Shown: positions 1 to 7,508 of the stretch, piece after piece
Layout of the letters: every line of letters starts with the position of its first letter
Numbering within the stretch: the stretch's first letter is position 1
Origin: Mucilaginibacter limnophilus
Lineage (GTDB): Bacteria; Bacteroidota; Bacteroidia; Sphingobacteriales; Sphingobacteriaceae
Length of the DNA: 64,000 bases
Assembly: GCF_004005815.1 (NCBI RefSeq)
Contig: NZ_SACK01000012.1
Span: forward strand, 26,304-90,303
Reading direction: 5' to 3'
Translations under genes and position numbers: made by a program
Notes under the pieces: generated by a model
What the model was told of the DNA's origin: nothing
Database searches by the model: none
The model's input: the letters and a program-made list of their open reading frames with translations, nothing else

Positions 1-185
1 ACAGTAACCCTGGCTTGAGGGCTGTTGGTAAGCACAGCGGTAAGTTTTTCTAAACCTACTTTACCGGCGCCAATAACCACTGTATGCAGCTGGTGCAGTT
101 TAATAAATACCGGAAACAACTCGTTTCCGGTGCCCTTGCTTTGTTCGGCAGGAGTTACTTTGTTATCGTTAGGCAATAGCGTCAT
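1..185 (-). CDS. Siroheme synthase N-terminal-type dehydrogenase (partial, N-terminus only)
   Basis: The 5' end of a leftward gene that runs off the window. The visible 61 residues contain the block VVIGAGKVGLEKL, the glycine-rich NAD-binding loop of precorrin-2 dehydrogenase / sirohydrochlorin ferrochelatase (CysG N-terminal or Met8p type), preceded by NELFPVFIKL, where the first beta strand of that fold begins. The family oxidises precorrin-2 to sirohydrochlorin and inserts iron to make siroheme. The ATG at 185 overlaps the stop of the methyltransferase gene by 17 bases, so the two are in one operon with sulfite reductase, the siroheme user. Identification rests on the N-terminus alone; the ferrochelatase part is not visible. 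Confidence 0.8.
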   Translation of the reverse strand, partial: MTLLPNDNKVTPAEQSKGTGNELFPVFIKLHQLHTVVIGAGKVGLEKLTAVLTNSPQARVT

Positions 186-951
186 ATAATGCTTTAACGG
201 CTTTAAAATCGGGATGCAAAGAAACTACTTCGCCAAATACAATAAGCGCCGGCGAGGTAATGCCGTTGTCGCGGGTTGTTTGTACTATAGTTTCAACGGT
301 ACCAACCACTATTTTTTCATTGACAGTGGTGCCGCTTTGTATCACTGCGACAGGCAGCTTATCTTTACCTTCAGCCTGAAAAACAGCTGTTATCTCGGCA
401 AGTTTATGTATACCCATCAGCACAACTACCGTAGCTTTATATTTTGCTGCCGCGATGAGGTCTTCAGAAATATTGCCATTAGCGGTAGTGCCGGTAACTA
501 CCCAAAAGCTTTCGCTAAGCCCGCGGTGGGTAACCGGAATTTGCTGCAGACCCGGTACGCTTATCGAGCTTGATACACCGGGAATTACCTCTGCTTTTAT
601 ATTATGCGCTGCCGCGAATTCAATTTCCTCAAACCCACGACCAAACACAAACGGATCACCACCTTTTAAACGCACCACGTGGCCATAGTTTATAGCGTAA
701 TCAACCATTAACTGGTTAACAGCGGTTTGCGAAAAGCTATGGTCTCCTGAGCGTTTGCCTACATATACTTTAACAGCATGTTCAGATGTAAAGTCAAGCA
801 ATTCGTCGTTCACCAATGCATCGTACAAAATAACGTCAGCTGCTTGCAGGGCTTTCAGTCCTTTTATGGTAATAAGTTCGGCATCGCCCGGGCCGGCACC
901 AACTAACGTGATGCGTGGCTGCGCGGGAGTGTTTCTGTTATTCTGTATCAT
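169..951 (-). CDS. cobA: Uroporphyrinogen-III C-methyltransferase (SUMT)
   Basis: Makes precorrin-2 from uroporphyrinogen III with two S-adenosylmethionine, the first dedicated step to siroheme. The 260-residue length is normal for a stand-alone SUMT. Family signatures are visible in order: VGAGPGDAELITIKG near residue 17, VRLKGGDPFVFGRG near residue 95, and EVIPGVSS near residue 122. It starts on the ATG whose last base is also the terminal base of the reductase stop region (951), so translation is coupled to the upstream sulfite reductase, and its end overlaps the siroheme dehydrogenase start. The arrangement reductase-methyltransferase-dehydrogenase is a self-contained cofactor plus enzyme unit for assimilatory sulfite or nitrite reduction. 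Confidence 0.93.
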   Translation of the reverse strand: MIQNNRNTPAQPRITLVGAGPGDAELITIKGLKALQAADVILYDALVNDELLDFTSEHAVKVYVGKRSGDHSFSQTAVNQLMVDYAINYGHVVRLKGGDPFVFGRGFEEIEFAAAHNIKAEVIPGVSSSISVPGLQQIPVTHRGLSESFWVVTGTTANGNISEDLIAAAKYKATVVVLMGIHKLAEITAVFQAEGKDKLPVAVIQSGTTVNEKIVVGTVETIVQTTRDNGITSPALIVFGEVVSLHPDFKAVKALYDAIA

Positions 952-3044
952 TATTTTACCAATGCCTCTCTTTTCTCTTTGCTGTTACTTAAAAATTCAG
1001 ATGCCGCTGCCAGGTAAGCTGTTGCAAACTCTTCTGACGGTTCGTTTTTGTTGATCTGCAATACCAGGTCGTTAAAAGTGTTGCCGTTAAGGCTATACTC
1101 GCCGGTAGAAACGTATTGCGCATCAAATTCTTTGATGATACCAATGTGTGTGCTGCTGTTAATGCCTTTATCAAGCAATAACGCCTTAGCCGAGCTTACA
1201 AAAACACTGTATGCATGATAAATGGCATCGGCCCAGCGCCCGTCGGCATAAGCATCATTCGCCCAGCTCAGTTTTTCGTCTGATTCATATAGCAAAGTCG
1301 CTACAAGATCGATTACCACACCGGCGCATTCACCAACGCCAATGGCAGTAGCAAAAGTTTCCTCATGACCCCAGTCAACAAACTCATCTTCGGTAAGTGT
1401 TGTCAGATCGGCAAGCGGCTTAAGGAGGCGATAAAAATAGTCTTTACCCTGACGGTCATAATAATTATGGTAAGTTTCACCTTCAATAGAGTTGGCTTTG
1501 TAATCGTCAAGCACAGCTCTTATTACATGAGTAGCCCTTTTAGCAGGAACTTTTACCACACGCTCGGCCGCACGACCAACGCCGTTGCCCACTGTTCCGC
1601 CGCCAAGCATTACCTGTACTGATGGCAGTACACGCGTGCCTGCTTTAAGCGAACTGCCGTGCAAACCAATGTGTGCAAGGCCATGCTGTCCGCATGAGTT
1701 CATACAGCCGCTTATTTTTATCTTGATCTCACGATTGTATATCAGCTCTTCGTACTCTTTAAAGATGATATCTTCAAGTACTTTGGCCATGGTCATGCTG
1801 TTGGATATACCCAGATTACAGGTATCAGTACCAGGGCAGGTTGTCACGTCGGCTACGCTGTCAAAGCCCGGCGCAGAAAAGTCGAGCGCAGTCAAGCCTT
1901 CATACAATGCAGGAAGCGCTTCTTTACGAACGTATTTTAATAACAGTCCCTGGTTTTGTGTGATGCGAAGTTCATCGGCAACTAATGGCTGCAATACGTC
2001 AACCAGTTTGCGGGCACGTGTAGTGTCAATATCCCCAACAGGCACTTTTATATACACGCCGTAAAAACCCTTTTGCTTTTGCTCGAACACGTTGGTAGCA
2101 AGCCACTGCTCGTAGCGTAACGGGTTGCTTATTTCAACATCCGGATAGCTTGCTGTTCCGGGTACAACCGGCTCAGTAAGCGCATCGCGGTTAATTTTGT
2201 ATGATTTCGATTTATTGGCAGTGCGTTCTTCGGCAACCAAACGCAACGTTTCTTCTAAACCTATTTTTTGTACCAGGTATTTTAAACGGGCCTTGTTACG
2301 GTTGTTTCGCTCGCCGTAGCGGTCGAACACCCGTATAACCGACTCGATGTATGGTATCAGCTGGTCCTCCGGTAAAAATTCTTCGGTAATGGCAGCAAGA
2401 AATGGCTGTGCGCCGAGTCCGCCTGCAAGCATTACTTTAAAGCCACGCTCACCTTGTTCGTTTATCTTCGGAATCAGGCCAACATCATGTATGTAGCTAA
2501 ATGCCGTATCATCATCACTTGATGAAAATGATATCTTGAATTTTCGGCCCATTTCCTGGCATATCGGGTTACGCAGAAAATACTCAAAAGTAGCATGCGC
2601 ATATGGTGATACATCAAACGGTTCTTTTGGGTCGATACCTGCGGTAGGGGATGATGTTACGTTACGTACAGTGTTTCCGCAGGCTTCACGCAGGGTAATA
2701 TCATCTTCAGCCAGACGCGACCAAAGTTCGGGCGTACGGTCAAGACTTACATAGTGAATCTGTATATCCTGGCGGGTAGTTAAATGTAGATTGCCGCTGC
2801 CGTATTCATCGGCTATATCGGCAATTTTTAGTATCTGTTTAAAAGTTACCTTTCCAAACGGAAGCTTGATACGTACCATTTGCACGCCGGGTTGACGCTG
2901 CCCGTATACACCGCGGGCCAGACGAAGGCTCCTGAACTTTTCATCATGTATTTTACCTTCCCTGAAAAGGCGGATCTTCCGCTCAAGGTCGATAATGTCT
3001 TTTTCAACTATGGGGTTCTCCAGTTCGGTTCTGAAGCTTTGCAT
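951..3044 (-). CDS. Siroheme sulfite/nitrite reductase with C-terminal HEPN-like extension
   Basis: Ferredoxin-type siroheme/4Fe-4S reductase, 697 residues. Two half-domains of the family are seen: the first ends around residue 275 and includes LTTRQDIQIHYV (88-99) and NTVRNVTSSPTAG (124-136), the second carries the cluster/siroheme ligands Cys403, Cys409, Cys447 and Cys451 in the C-x5-C ... C-x3-C pattern. After about residue 560 there is an alpha-helical extension of roughly 130 residues not needed for catalysis and resembling a HEPN-type helical bundle. Location beside siroheme genes and a cysteine-rich leader favours sulfite (cysteine synthesis) over nitrite. No Shine-Dalgarno sequence precedes the ATG, which lies 22 bases after an intrinsic terminator. 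Confidence 0.9.
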   Translation of the reverse strand: MQSFRTELENPIVEKDIIDLERKIRLFREGKIHDEKFRSLRLARGVYGQRQPGVQMVRIKLPFGKVTFKQILKIADIADEYGSGNLHLTTRQDIQIHYVSLDRTPELWSRLAEDDITLREACGNTVRNVTSSPTAGIDPKEPFDVSPYAHATFEYFLRNPICQEMGRKFKISFSSSDDDTAFSYIHDVGLIPKINEQGERGFKVMLAGGLGAQPFLAAITEEFLPEDQLIPYIESVIRVFDRYGERNNRNKARLKYLVQKIGLEETLRLVAEERTANKSKSYKINRDALTEPVVPGTASYPDVEISNPLRYEQWLATNVFEQKQKGFYGVYIKVPVGDIDTTRARKLVDVLQPLVADELRITQNQGLLLKYVRKEALPALYEGLTALDFSAPGFDSVADVTTCPGTDTCNLGISNSMTMAKVLEDIIFKEYEELIYNREIKIKISGCMNSCGQHGLAHIGLHGSSLKAGTRVLPSVQVMLGGGTVGNGVGRAAERVVKVPAKRATHVIRAVLDDYKANSIEGETYHNYYDRQGKDYFYRLLKPLADLTTLTEDEFVDWGHEETFATAIGVGECAGVVIDLVATLLYESDEKLSWANDAYADGRWADAIYHAYSVFVSSAKALLLDKGINSSTHIGIIKEFDAQYVSTGEYSLNGNTFNDLVLQINKNEPSEEFATAYLAAASEFLSNSKEKREALVK

Positions 3045-3065
3045 ACAAAGAATAAATAAACAGTT

Positions 3066-3100
3066 AAAAAAAAACCTCTTCAGCTTTTGGCTCGAAGAGG
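3066..3100 (-). terminator. Intrinsic terminator inside the sulfite reductase leader (attenuator)
   Basis: Read on the minus strand, a 7-bp stem (3100-3094 with 3081-3075), a one-base bulge and an inner 3-bp stem (AGC with GCT) close a five-base loop, followed at once by nine T residues (3074-3066). It stands between the leader promoter and the reductase ATG with only 21 bases left, too few for another promoter, so it must be read through for the operon to be expressed. Confidence 0.75.
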
Positions 3101-3118
3101 CATGTATAATATTTTATT

Positions 3119-3130
3119 GCCAAAAAGCCA
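3119..3130 (-). promoter_or_regulatory. Candidate antiterminator arm
   Basis: The minus-strand segment TGGCTTTTTGGC directly follows the leader-peptide stop. It can pair, with one bulged base, with GCCAAAAGCT inside the terminator (3091-3082), which would consume the loop and inner stem of the terminator. A ribosome sitting on the leader stop codon would cover this arm; a ribosome held back at the Cys codons would leave it free. Pairing was worked out by eye, not by energy calculation. Confidence 0.55.
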
Positions 3131-3160
3131 TCAGTTACCGGATTTACGGCAACATATCAT
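3131..3160 (-). CDS. Putative cysteine leader peptide, MICCRKSGN
   Basis: A nine-codon ORF (ATG at 3160, TGA at 3133-3131) with adjacent Cys codons at positions 3 and 4 (TGT TGC). It lies between the predicted promoter and the terminator upstream of sulfite reductase, whose product feeds cysteine synthesis. Adjacent codons for the end-product amino acid, a stop codon abutting an antiterminator arm and a following intrinsic terminator are the standard parts of ribosome-mediated attenuation. So short an ORF could arise by chance; the combination with the two RNA elements is what makes it credible. Confidence 0.6.
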   Translation of the reverse strand: MICCRKSGN

Positions 3161-3193
3161 GCAATATGTAAACAGCGGCTTCATTAATATGCA

Positions 3194-3230
3194 CAAATAT
3201 ATATATTCTATACCGACTTAGTAGATTTAC
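3194..3230 (-). promoter_or_regulatory. Sulfite reductase promoter with Rrf2-type operator
   Basis: The minus strand reads TATATTTG (3201-3194), an exact match to the Bacteroidota -7 element TAnnTTTG. Just upstream, where the -33 element should be, lies ATACCGACTTAGTAGATTTA (plus-strand 3210-3229). The same ATACCnAnTTAGTAGA core occurs in front of rrf2 at 3758-3772. No good -33 TTTG is visible, so the promoter may depend on, or be blocked by, the regulator. Transcription should start near 3188, giving a leader of about 145 nt. Confidence 0.6.
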
Positions 3231-3267
3231 TTTAAAAAATAAGCGCCGGTTTTACAGTTTAATGAGA

Positions 3268-3714
3268 TTACAAAGACAGTGTTGGTAAACTAAGCTTACC
3301 CTCACGGGCAATAATATCGGCAATGCTGGTTTCTGACAAGATTTTCAGCGTAGCATCGCGCACTTCAACAAACACATCGCGTATCCCGCAAGTGGTTTCC
3401 TGGTGACATTCGTCGCACTTGTGATAAAAATTCATACTGGCGCAGGGTACCATGGCAATAGGGCCATCGGTTATACGCATAATGCTTACCAGAAAAATAT
3501 CCTTTGGGTCTTTGTTAAGACTATACCCGCCGCCTGCACCCTTTTTACTGTAAAGGAAGCCAGCGTTGCGAAGGTCGAGCAGTATTTGCTCAAGAAATTT
3601 TTTTGGAATACGTTCCAGCTCGGCAATTCTTGAGATTTGCATGGGCGGCTGGTCGGTATTTTTACCCAAGGCAACTAAGGCCTTAATGGCATACTTGGTT
3701 TTTTTGGAAAGCAT
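3268..3714 (-). CDS. Rrf2-family transcriptional regulator (cysteine/sulfur type)
   Basis: 148-residue Rrf2 protein. The N-terminal winged helix (about residues 1-60) includes the family block IPKKFLEQILLDLRNAG and the wing KGAGGGYSL. After residue 90 come four cysteines, Cys91, Cys100, Cys103 and Cys109, suited to binding an iron-sulfur cluster as in IscR-like members, although CymR-like members act without one. It is immediately upstream of the sulfite reductase operon and in the same direction. The same operator-like palindrome stands at both promoters, which suggests control of sulfite reduction and of its own gene. The ligand cannot be told from sequence. Confidence 0.88.
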   Translation of the reverse strand: MLSKKTKYAIKALVALGKNTDQPPMQISRIAELERIPKKFLEQILLDLRNAGFLYSKKGAGGGYSLNKDPKDIFLVSIMRITDGPIAMVPCASMNFYHKCDECHQETTCGIRDVFVEVRDATLKILSETSIADIIAREGKLSLPTLSL

Positions 3715-3730
3715 CAGTTAATATAATCTT

Positions 3731-3782
3731 CAAAGATAGTGTTTATTAGATATACAATACCTATTTAGTAGAGTATTGTATA
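3731..3782 (-). promoter_or_regulatory. rrf2 promoter with palindromic operator
   Basis: The minus strand carries TATCTTTG (3738-3731), an exact TAnnTTTG. Upstream is a perfect 10-bp inverted repeat, TATACAATAC at 3751-3760 and GTATTGTATA at 3773-3782, with CTATTTAGTAGA between the arms. It overlaps the expected -33 region, so it fits autorepression. It also covers the bases just after the MOSC gene stop. Confidence 0.65.
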
Positions 3783-3790
3783 ACAAAATT

Positions 3791-4621
3791 TTATGCTGAT
3801 ACCATGAACCTTTCACTGGTATGAAATTGAATATTATTTGCCTCATCGCCAACGGAAATTATACCCCGGCCAATATAAATGATATTCTGCCCGAACATGA
3901 TCTTGTTGTTTTTTAAACGATAGCTGGCGAGGGTTTTAAGTGGTTCTTTCCCTTTGACGGCCGTTTGTTGATCAATGGTGGTCATCACGCATCGTGCGCA
4001 CAGCTTAACGCCTTTAAATAAAATTCCGTTTATTTCAAATCCCTGCATAATATCTTCCAGGTAAGGCTCCGTGCCGTCAATTACCATATTCGGCCTGAAA
4101 CGTTCCATTGGTAAAGGTTCGGCCATGCGGCTATTCAAATCGTCAAGTGACGCTTTGCTGATGAGTAGAAGCGGATAAGCGTCTGAAAAAGAAGTGATCT
4201 CCTCACCCGATGTATATTTTGTATCGGTGTGCCGGTGACTATCCTCGGGCATGTAAACCAGGCGGCAATTCAAACTCAGCATTCGGTTAAACCATGCATC
4301 GGCCTCGTCGCTTACATAAACAGCGCCGCAGGTATCATCCCAAACAGTAACCCGACAGGGCTGACCATTTACAGGAACAAACGGAACAATTATGCTTTCG
4401 TTGATTTGTTTATGTGAAACACGAAGACCTTCATCTGTAATTTCCACCCTTAATAGGGCCATCACCGGGTACTCACGCTGAGAAAGGAAACGGTTATTCT
4501 CATCAACCAGCATCCAGCGACGATCATGCTTAAGGCCCCGGTCTGTAACTTCGGCGGTTGTTAGTGAAATCCCGCCTAACGACTTGATAGGATAAACGTA
4601 CAGTTCGCTGATAGTTATCAT
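3791..4621 (-). CDS. MOSC domain protein with N-terminal beta-barrel (YcbX/mARC-like)
   Basis: 276 residues. The N-terminus ISELYVYPIKSLGGISL is the MOSC_N beta-barrel start, and the C-terminal half holds the MOSC domain with GVKLCARCVMTTID, whose cysteine is the expected molybdenum ligand of the family. Family members reduce N-hydroxylated compounds with an external electron partner; no ferredoxin domain is fused here, so a separate one would be needed. It is followed by a thioesterase gene read in the same direction, ten bases away, and both may be one transcript. Function is inferred from the family only. Confidence 0.85.
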   Translation of the reverse strand: MITISELYVYPIKSLGGISLTTAEVTDRGLKHDRRWMLVDENNRFLSQREYPVMALLRVEITDEGLRVSHKQINESIIVPFVPVNGQPCRVTVWDDTCGAVYVSDEADAWFNRMLSLNCRLVYMPEDSHRHTDTKYTSGEEITSFSDAYPLLLISKASLDDLNSRMAEPLPMERFRPNMVIDGTEPYLEDIMQGFEINGILFKGVKLCARCVMTTIDQQTAVKGKEPLKTLASYRLKNNKIMFGQNIIYIGRGIISVGDEANNIQFHTSERFMVSA

Positions 4622-4631
4622 AACGGCTAAG

Positions 4632-5015
4632 TTACAGCACTTTCACCGGATTTTTATGCTCGTCAATAGCTACAAAAGTAAAGCTCCCGGTAATAGCCGA
4701 TTGCCTGTTCTCTGAATACATTTCTTCAATAAATATCTCAACCCCAACTTTTAAGCTGGTGTTACCTACATGTATAACATTGGCAACCAGTTCAATAATA
4801 GTTCCCGACGGTATGGGTTTGTTAAAGTCTATCCTGTCTGACGATACGGTAACTACCCTTTTACGGCTGAAACGTGTAGCGGCTATAAAAGCTACTTCAT
4901 CCATCAAGTGCATGGCCATGCCACCAAATAGTGTGTCGTAGTGATTTGTGGTGTTAGGGAATACAGCTTTAAATATGCGGGTCTCTGCCTGTTTTATTCT
5001 TTCTTCAATATTCAT
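4632..5015 (-). CDS. Hotdog-fold acyl-CoA thioesterase (YciA-like)
   Basis: 127-residue single hotdog domain. GGMAMHLMDEVAFIAATR (31-48) is the typical active-site helix with the catalytic Asp/Glu region, and VVTVSSDRIDFNKPIPSG the following strand of YciA/BACH-type thioesterases that hydrolyse acyl-CoA to free acid and CoA in the cytoplasm. It starts on ATG 5015 with no Shine-Dalgarno sequence and runs into the MOSC gene. Chain-length preference cannot be read from sequence. Confidence 0.87.
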   Translation of the reverse strand: MNIEERIKQAETRIFKAVFPNTTNHYDTLFGGMAMHLMDEVAFIAATRFSRKRVVTVSSDRIDFNKPIPSGTIIELVANVIHVGNTSLKVGVEIFIEEMYSENRQSAITGSFTFVAIDEHKNPVKVL

Positions 5016-5115
5016 GTGTGCAAATTTGTTTACTAAATCGATATATTAGCGCAGTAAAACAAATATACCACCACATTTTACCAATTAACTGTACTTAATT
5101 ATTAAAAGCACCATT

Positions 5116-6744
5116 ATGAGATTAAGATTACTTATGTCTTTATTGCCGGCTGCTGCTGTGATGCTAACTCAGCAAAGCTGCACAAAAAAAAATGCTCCGG
5201 CAGCTGCAACTGCTGTGAAAACCGATACTACAAAAACCTTGCGTAACGCCGAAGACCCCGGGGAATTTTTAATTATCAAAGCTATTAATCTGGGCAGTAA
5301 AAAAGCGCTTGAAATTGGCGGCTATAATTTGCAGGATAATGCTATGGCCAAGCAAAACACATTTTTGAATAACGCGCCGGCCAGTAATAATAACTATCAA
5401 AAATGGAAGGTGCGCAATGTAGGCAGTGGTTATTATACAGTAATGAACCTTGGTAGCGGTAAATACCTTGAAGGTATGAATGCTAACCAGCAGGTGATAC
5501 AAAAACGTGCCGCTATCACTGATAAACAACTTTGGAGTATTGAAGCCGTTACGGGTGGCTATAAAATTATAAATAAAGCAAATGGCCTGGTGCTAAGTGT
5601 AGCACAAAGCGATTTGAACGGATCTCCTGTCGGGTTAGCGGCTTATCAAAACTCGCCATATCAGCAATGGTCAATGCAGATATTACCGGTTGATAGCTAC
5701 CGTGATGATGCCGTTGTCGGTTTCTTTCAACGCACATCGGGTTCAACCGCTTTTGATGGTGGCTCGTCTGTGCCGCTTTCTACCGGGCAAGTGCTTTGGC
5801 TAACTAATGATGCTTTCTACAACCAGATAAATTCTACCGGAAACTTTAATTGCAATACAATTTTTCCGTACCGCAATACCGCGTTGGTACAGCCGGCCAG
5901 CAAAAGCTGGGATCCGGCACAAACGGTTAACATCACTTCGCCTTACGGTAACGAGATATTCCGCACTACCGATAACAAAAACCTTTTGTGGCCCGGTGCA
6001 GGCATACAGGTTGGATCAAAAGTATACGTGCATAATATTGAGGTGCCACGTAATAACCTGAACACCGTTAACCAGTACCTGAGCGAAATGAGGTCGAACG
6101 GTACAACTTCAATACCACAGGTTATCAATCATAGCATACCGGGTATGACCGGCCAAACCGATATTATTTATTCAATTGGTATGGTTAAGCCTGGCGATGG
6201 TTATGTGTATGTTTATGGCGCGGGTGGCTTTATAGGTGCAGGCGTATATGTAGCACGTTTTGCTGAAAGCGCACCGTTAACATGGACGTTCTGGAATGGC
6301 AGCACCTGGGCTACCACGCCTACTACAGCTTCAGCAGCGCGTGTGTATTCAGGAAGTGTGAACAATAACACTGTAGGGTTTGTAAAAGGAAAATTTGTGA
6401 TAGTTGATATGAGCTTTGGGTTTACCTGTGATGTTGAACCGCGCGACATGTATACTTCTATTAGTACCAGCCCAACCGGTCCGTTCACCAACAAAAGGAA
6501 AGTTTATACCCTGCCTGACATAAAACAAGGCCACAAACCTGTGTTTTACAACCCAACTATACATGCTGAATTTGATAACGGCGATAACGAGTTGCTTGTA
6601 AACTACTGCGTTAATTTTTACTCGAAAAACGATGGTACAGGCGCAACTTGTTTAACTGATTGCTCTAACGCAGATGGTTCAAAAGACCCTAACGATTACA
6701 GGCCAAAGGGGGTGAGGATACCTTACTCGCTGATAGGATTGTAA
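5116..6744 (+). CDS. Exported lipoprotein with RICIN beta-trefoil and propeller-like C-terminal domain
   Basis: 542 residues. The leader ends MLTQQSC, so the protein is probably a lipoprotein with its Cys lipidated. Residues about 50-195 form a ricin-type beta-trefoil with three QxW-like repeats (YQKWKV, KQLWSIEA, YQQWSMQI), a carbohydrate-binding fold. From about 200 to the end is a DUF5005/DUF4185-like region with repeated Trp/Gly strands and the blocks DVEPRDMYTSIST and NPTIHAEFDNGDNELLV, reminiscent of glycosidase-like beta-propellers. A role in binding or cutting an external glycan is an inference. Single gene: the upstream gene diverges and a bidirectional terminator follows. Confidence 0.72.
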   Translation: MRLRLLMSLLPAAAVMLTQQSCTKKNAPAAATAVKTDTTKTLRNAEDPGEFLIIKAINLGSKKALEIGGYNLQDNAMAKQNTFLNNAPASNNNYQKWKVRNVGSGYYTVMNLGSGKYLEGMNANQQVIQKRAAITDKQLWSIEAVTGGYKIINKANGLVLSVAQSDLNGSPVGLAAYQNSPYQQWSMQILPVDSYRDDAVVGFFQRTSGSTAFDGGSSVPLSTGQVLWLTNDAFYNQINSTGNFNCNTIFPYRNTALVQPASKSWDPAQTVNITSPYGNEIFRTTDNKNLLWPGAGIQVGSKVYVHNIEVPRNNLNTVNQYLSEMRSNGTTSIPQVINHSIPGMTGQTDIIYSIGMVKPGDGYVYVYGAGGFIGAGVYVARFAESAPLTWTFWNGSTWATTPTTASAARVYSGSVNNNTVGFVKGKFVIVDMSFGFTCDVEPRDMYTSISTSPTGPFTNKRKVYTLPDIKQGHKPVFYNPTIHAEFDNGDNELLVNYCVNFYSKNDGTGATCLTDCSNADGSKDPNDYRPKGVRIPYSLIGL

Positions 6745-6766
6745 AAGGATTATATAGCTTAAAATT

Positions 6767-6799
6767 AAACAGGCCGCTTCTACAAAAGGCGGCCTGTTT
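6767..6799 (+). terminator. Bidirectional terminator, partly inside the next gene
   Basis: An 11-bp perfect stem, AAACAGGCCGC at 6767-6777 with GCGGCCTGTTT at 6789-6799, is T-rich on both sides (TTTCTCTTTT rightwards, TTTAATTTT leftwards). It serves the RICIN gene and the convergent gene. The second gene's last codons (stop at 6780) lie inside the hairpin. Confidence 0.75.
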
Positions 6800-7508
6800 C
6801 TCTTTTAAGTTCATTATACCGGTACATGGCAACATCGGCAAAAGCATATCTTTCGCCGCTATCCCAATTGCCCAGGTGATAGAACTTTTTGGGGATGTAT
6901 GTGCGTATAACCGCAGCGCTTTTATTCCATCCGCAGTTATAAGCCGCGGCAATAAACAGCAGGCGTTCGTCTTCTTTTAATGCTGAAATCTTGTGCTTTA
7001 AATTTATACATTTCAGCATGGCAATAAAGTATTTAACCTGCCATTCGGGTTTTGTTAAGCGTGTTATTCTTGCCATACGGCTATCGTAATTATCTTTCAA
7101 ATCAAGATGATCAAAGCCAAGAGCAGATACCCATTTCTCGCTTGAATGTTTTTGCACTTCTTTTTCAATCGCTTCGGCAAAAGTTGGTTTCATTTGCAAT
7201 AGTCCTATTGAAAAATCGGCATAATCGGCCCCAAAGCGGCTGTATAATCCCATTAGTGATCCGGTTTCAACGGCGTTGTAAATACTGTTATAACGCATCA
7301 CTTCCGGAAAAATAACAGCCTCAATCAGTCTGCTGTCTTCGTTATATTCTCTGGCATACTGTTGTATCAGCGGTCGCAGGTCGGCAATCTTCTTTTCAGC
7401 CTGAATGTACCGGCCACCAAATACTTCCCTGTAATTAAAGGCAAAGCATTGCTGACACAGCACAAGCAGAATTAAAAGACTATATTTCTTTTTTACACAG
7501 GTAAACAT
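6780..7508 (-). CDS. Lytic-transglycosylase-like (SLT/lysozyme fold) exported protein
   Basis: 242 residues from the ATG at 7508, chosen because it gives a normal signal peptide (FTCVKKKYSLLILLVLCQQC then FA). A longer reading frame to 7556 would only add 16 residues in front. The catalytic region LIEAVIFPEVMRY has the conserved Glu of the SLT fold, followed by FSIGLLQMKPTFAEAIE (G-x-LQxxP-type motif) and LLFIAAAYNCGWNKS, matching the AAYNxG motif of soluble lytic transglycosylases. These cut the glycan strand of peptidoglycan. The start overlaps the previous gene's end by 29 bases, suggesting coupling with that exported protein. Confidence 0.72.
   Translation of the reverse strand: MFTCVKKKYSLLILLVLCQQCFAFNYREVFGGRYIQAEKKIADLRPLIQQYAREYNEDSRLIEAVIFPEVMRYNSIYNAVETGSLMGLYSRFGADYADFSIGLLQMKPTFAEAIEKEVQKHSSEKWVSALGFDHLDLKDNYDSRMARITRLTKPEWQVKYFIAMLKCINLKHKISALKEDERLLFIAAAYNCGWNKSAAVIRTYIPKKFYHLGNWDSGERYAFADVAMYRYNELKRETGRLL

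Noticed and set aside
214..573. Plus-strand open frames inside the siroheme genes
   Set aside because: They are antisense to a well-supported methyltransferase and have no family resemblance.
3045..3060. A separate promoter between the leader terminator and the reductase ATG
   Set aside because: Only about 21 bases are left, and TTTATTCTTTG has three, not two, bases between TA and TTTG with no -33 element.
3160..3201. Riboswitch (SAM or cobalamin type) in the sulfite reductase leader
   Set aside because: None of the conserved cores was seen; the short leader with a Cys-Cys ORF fits attenuation better.
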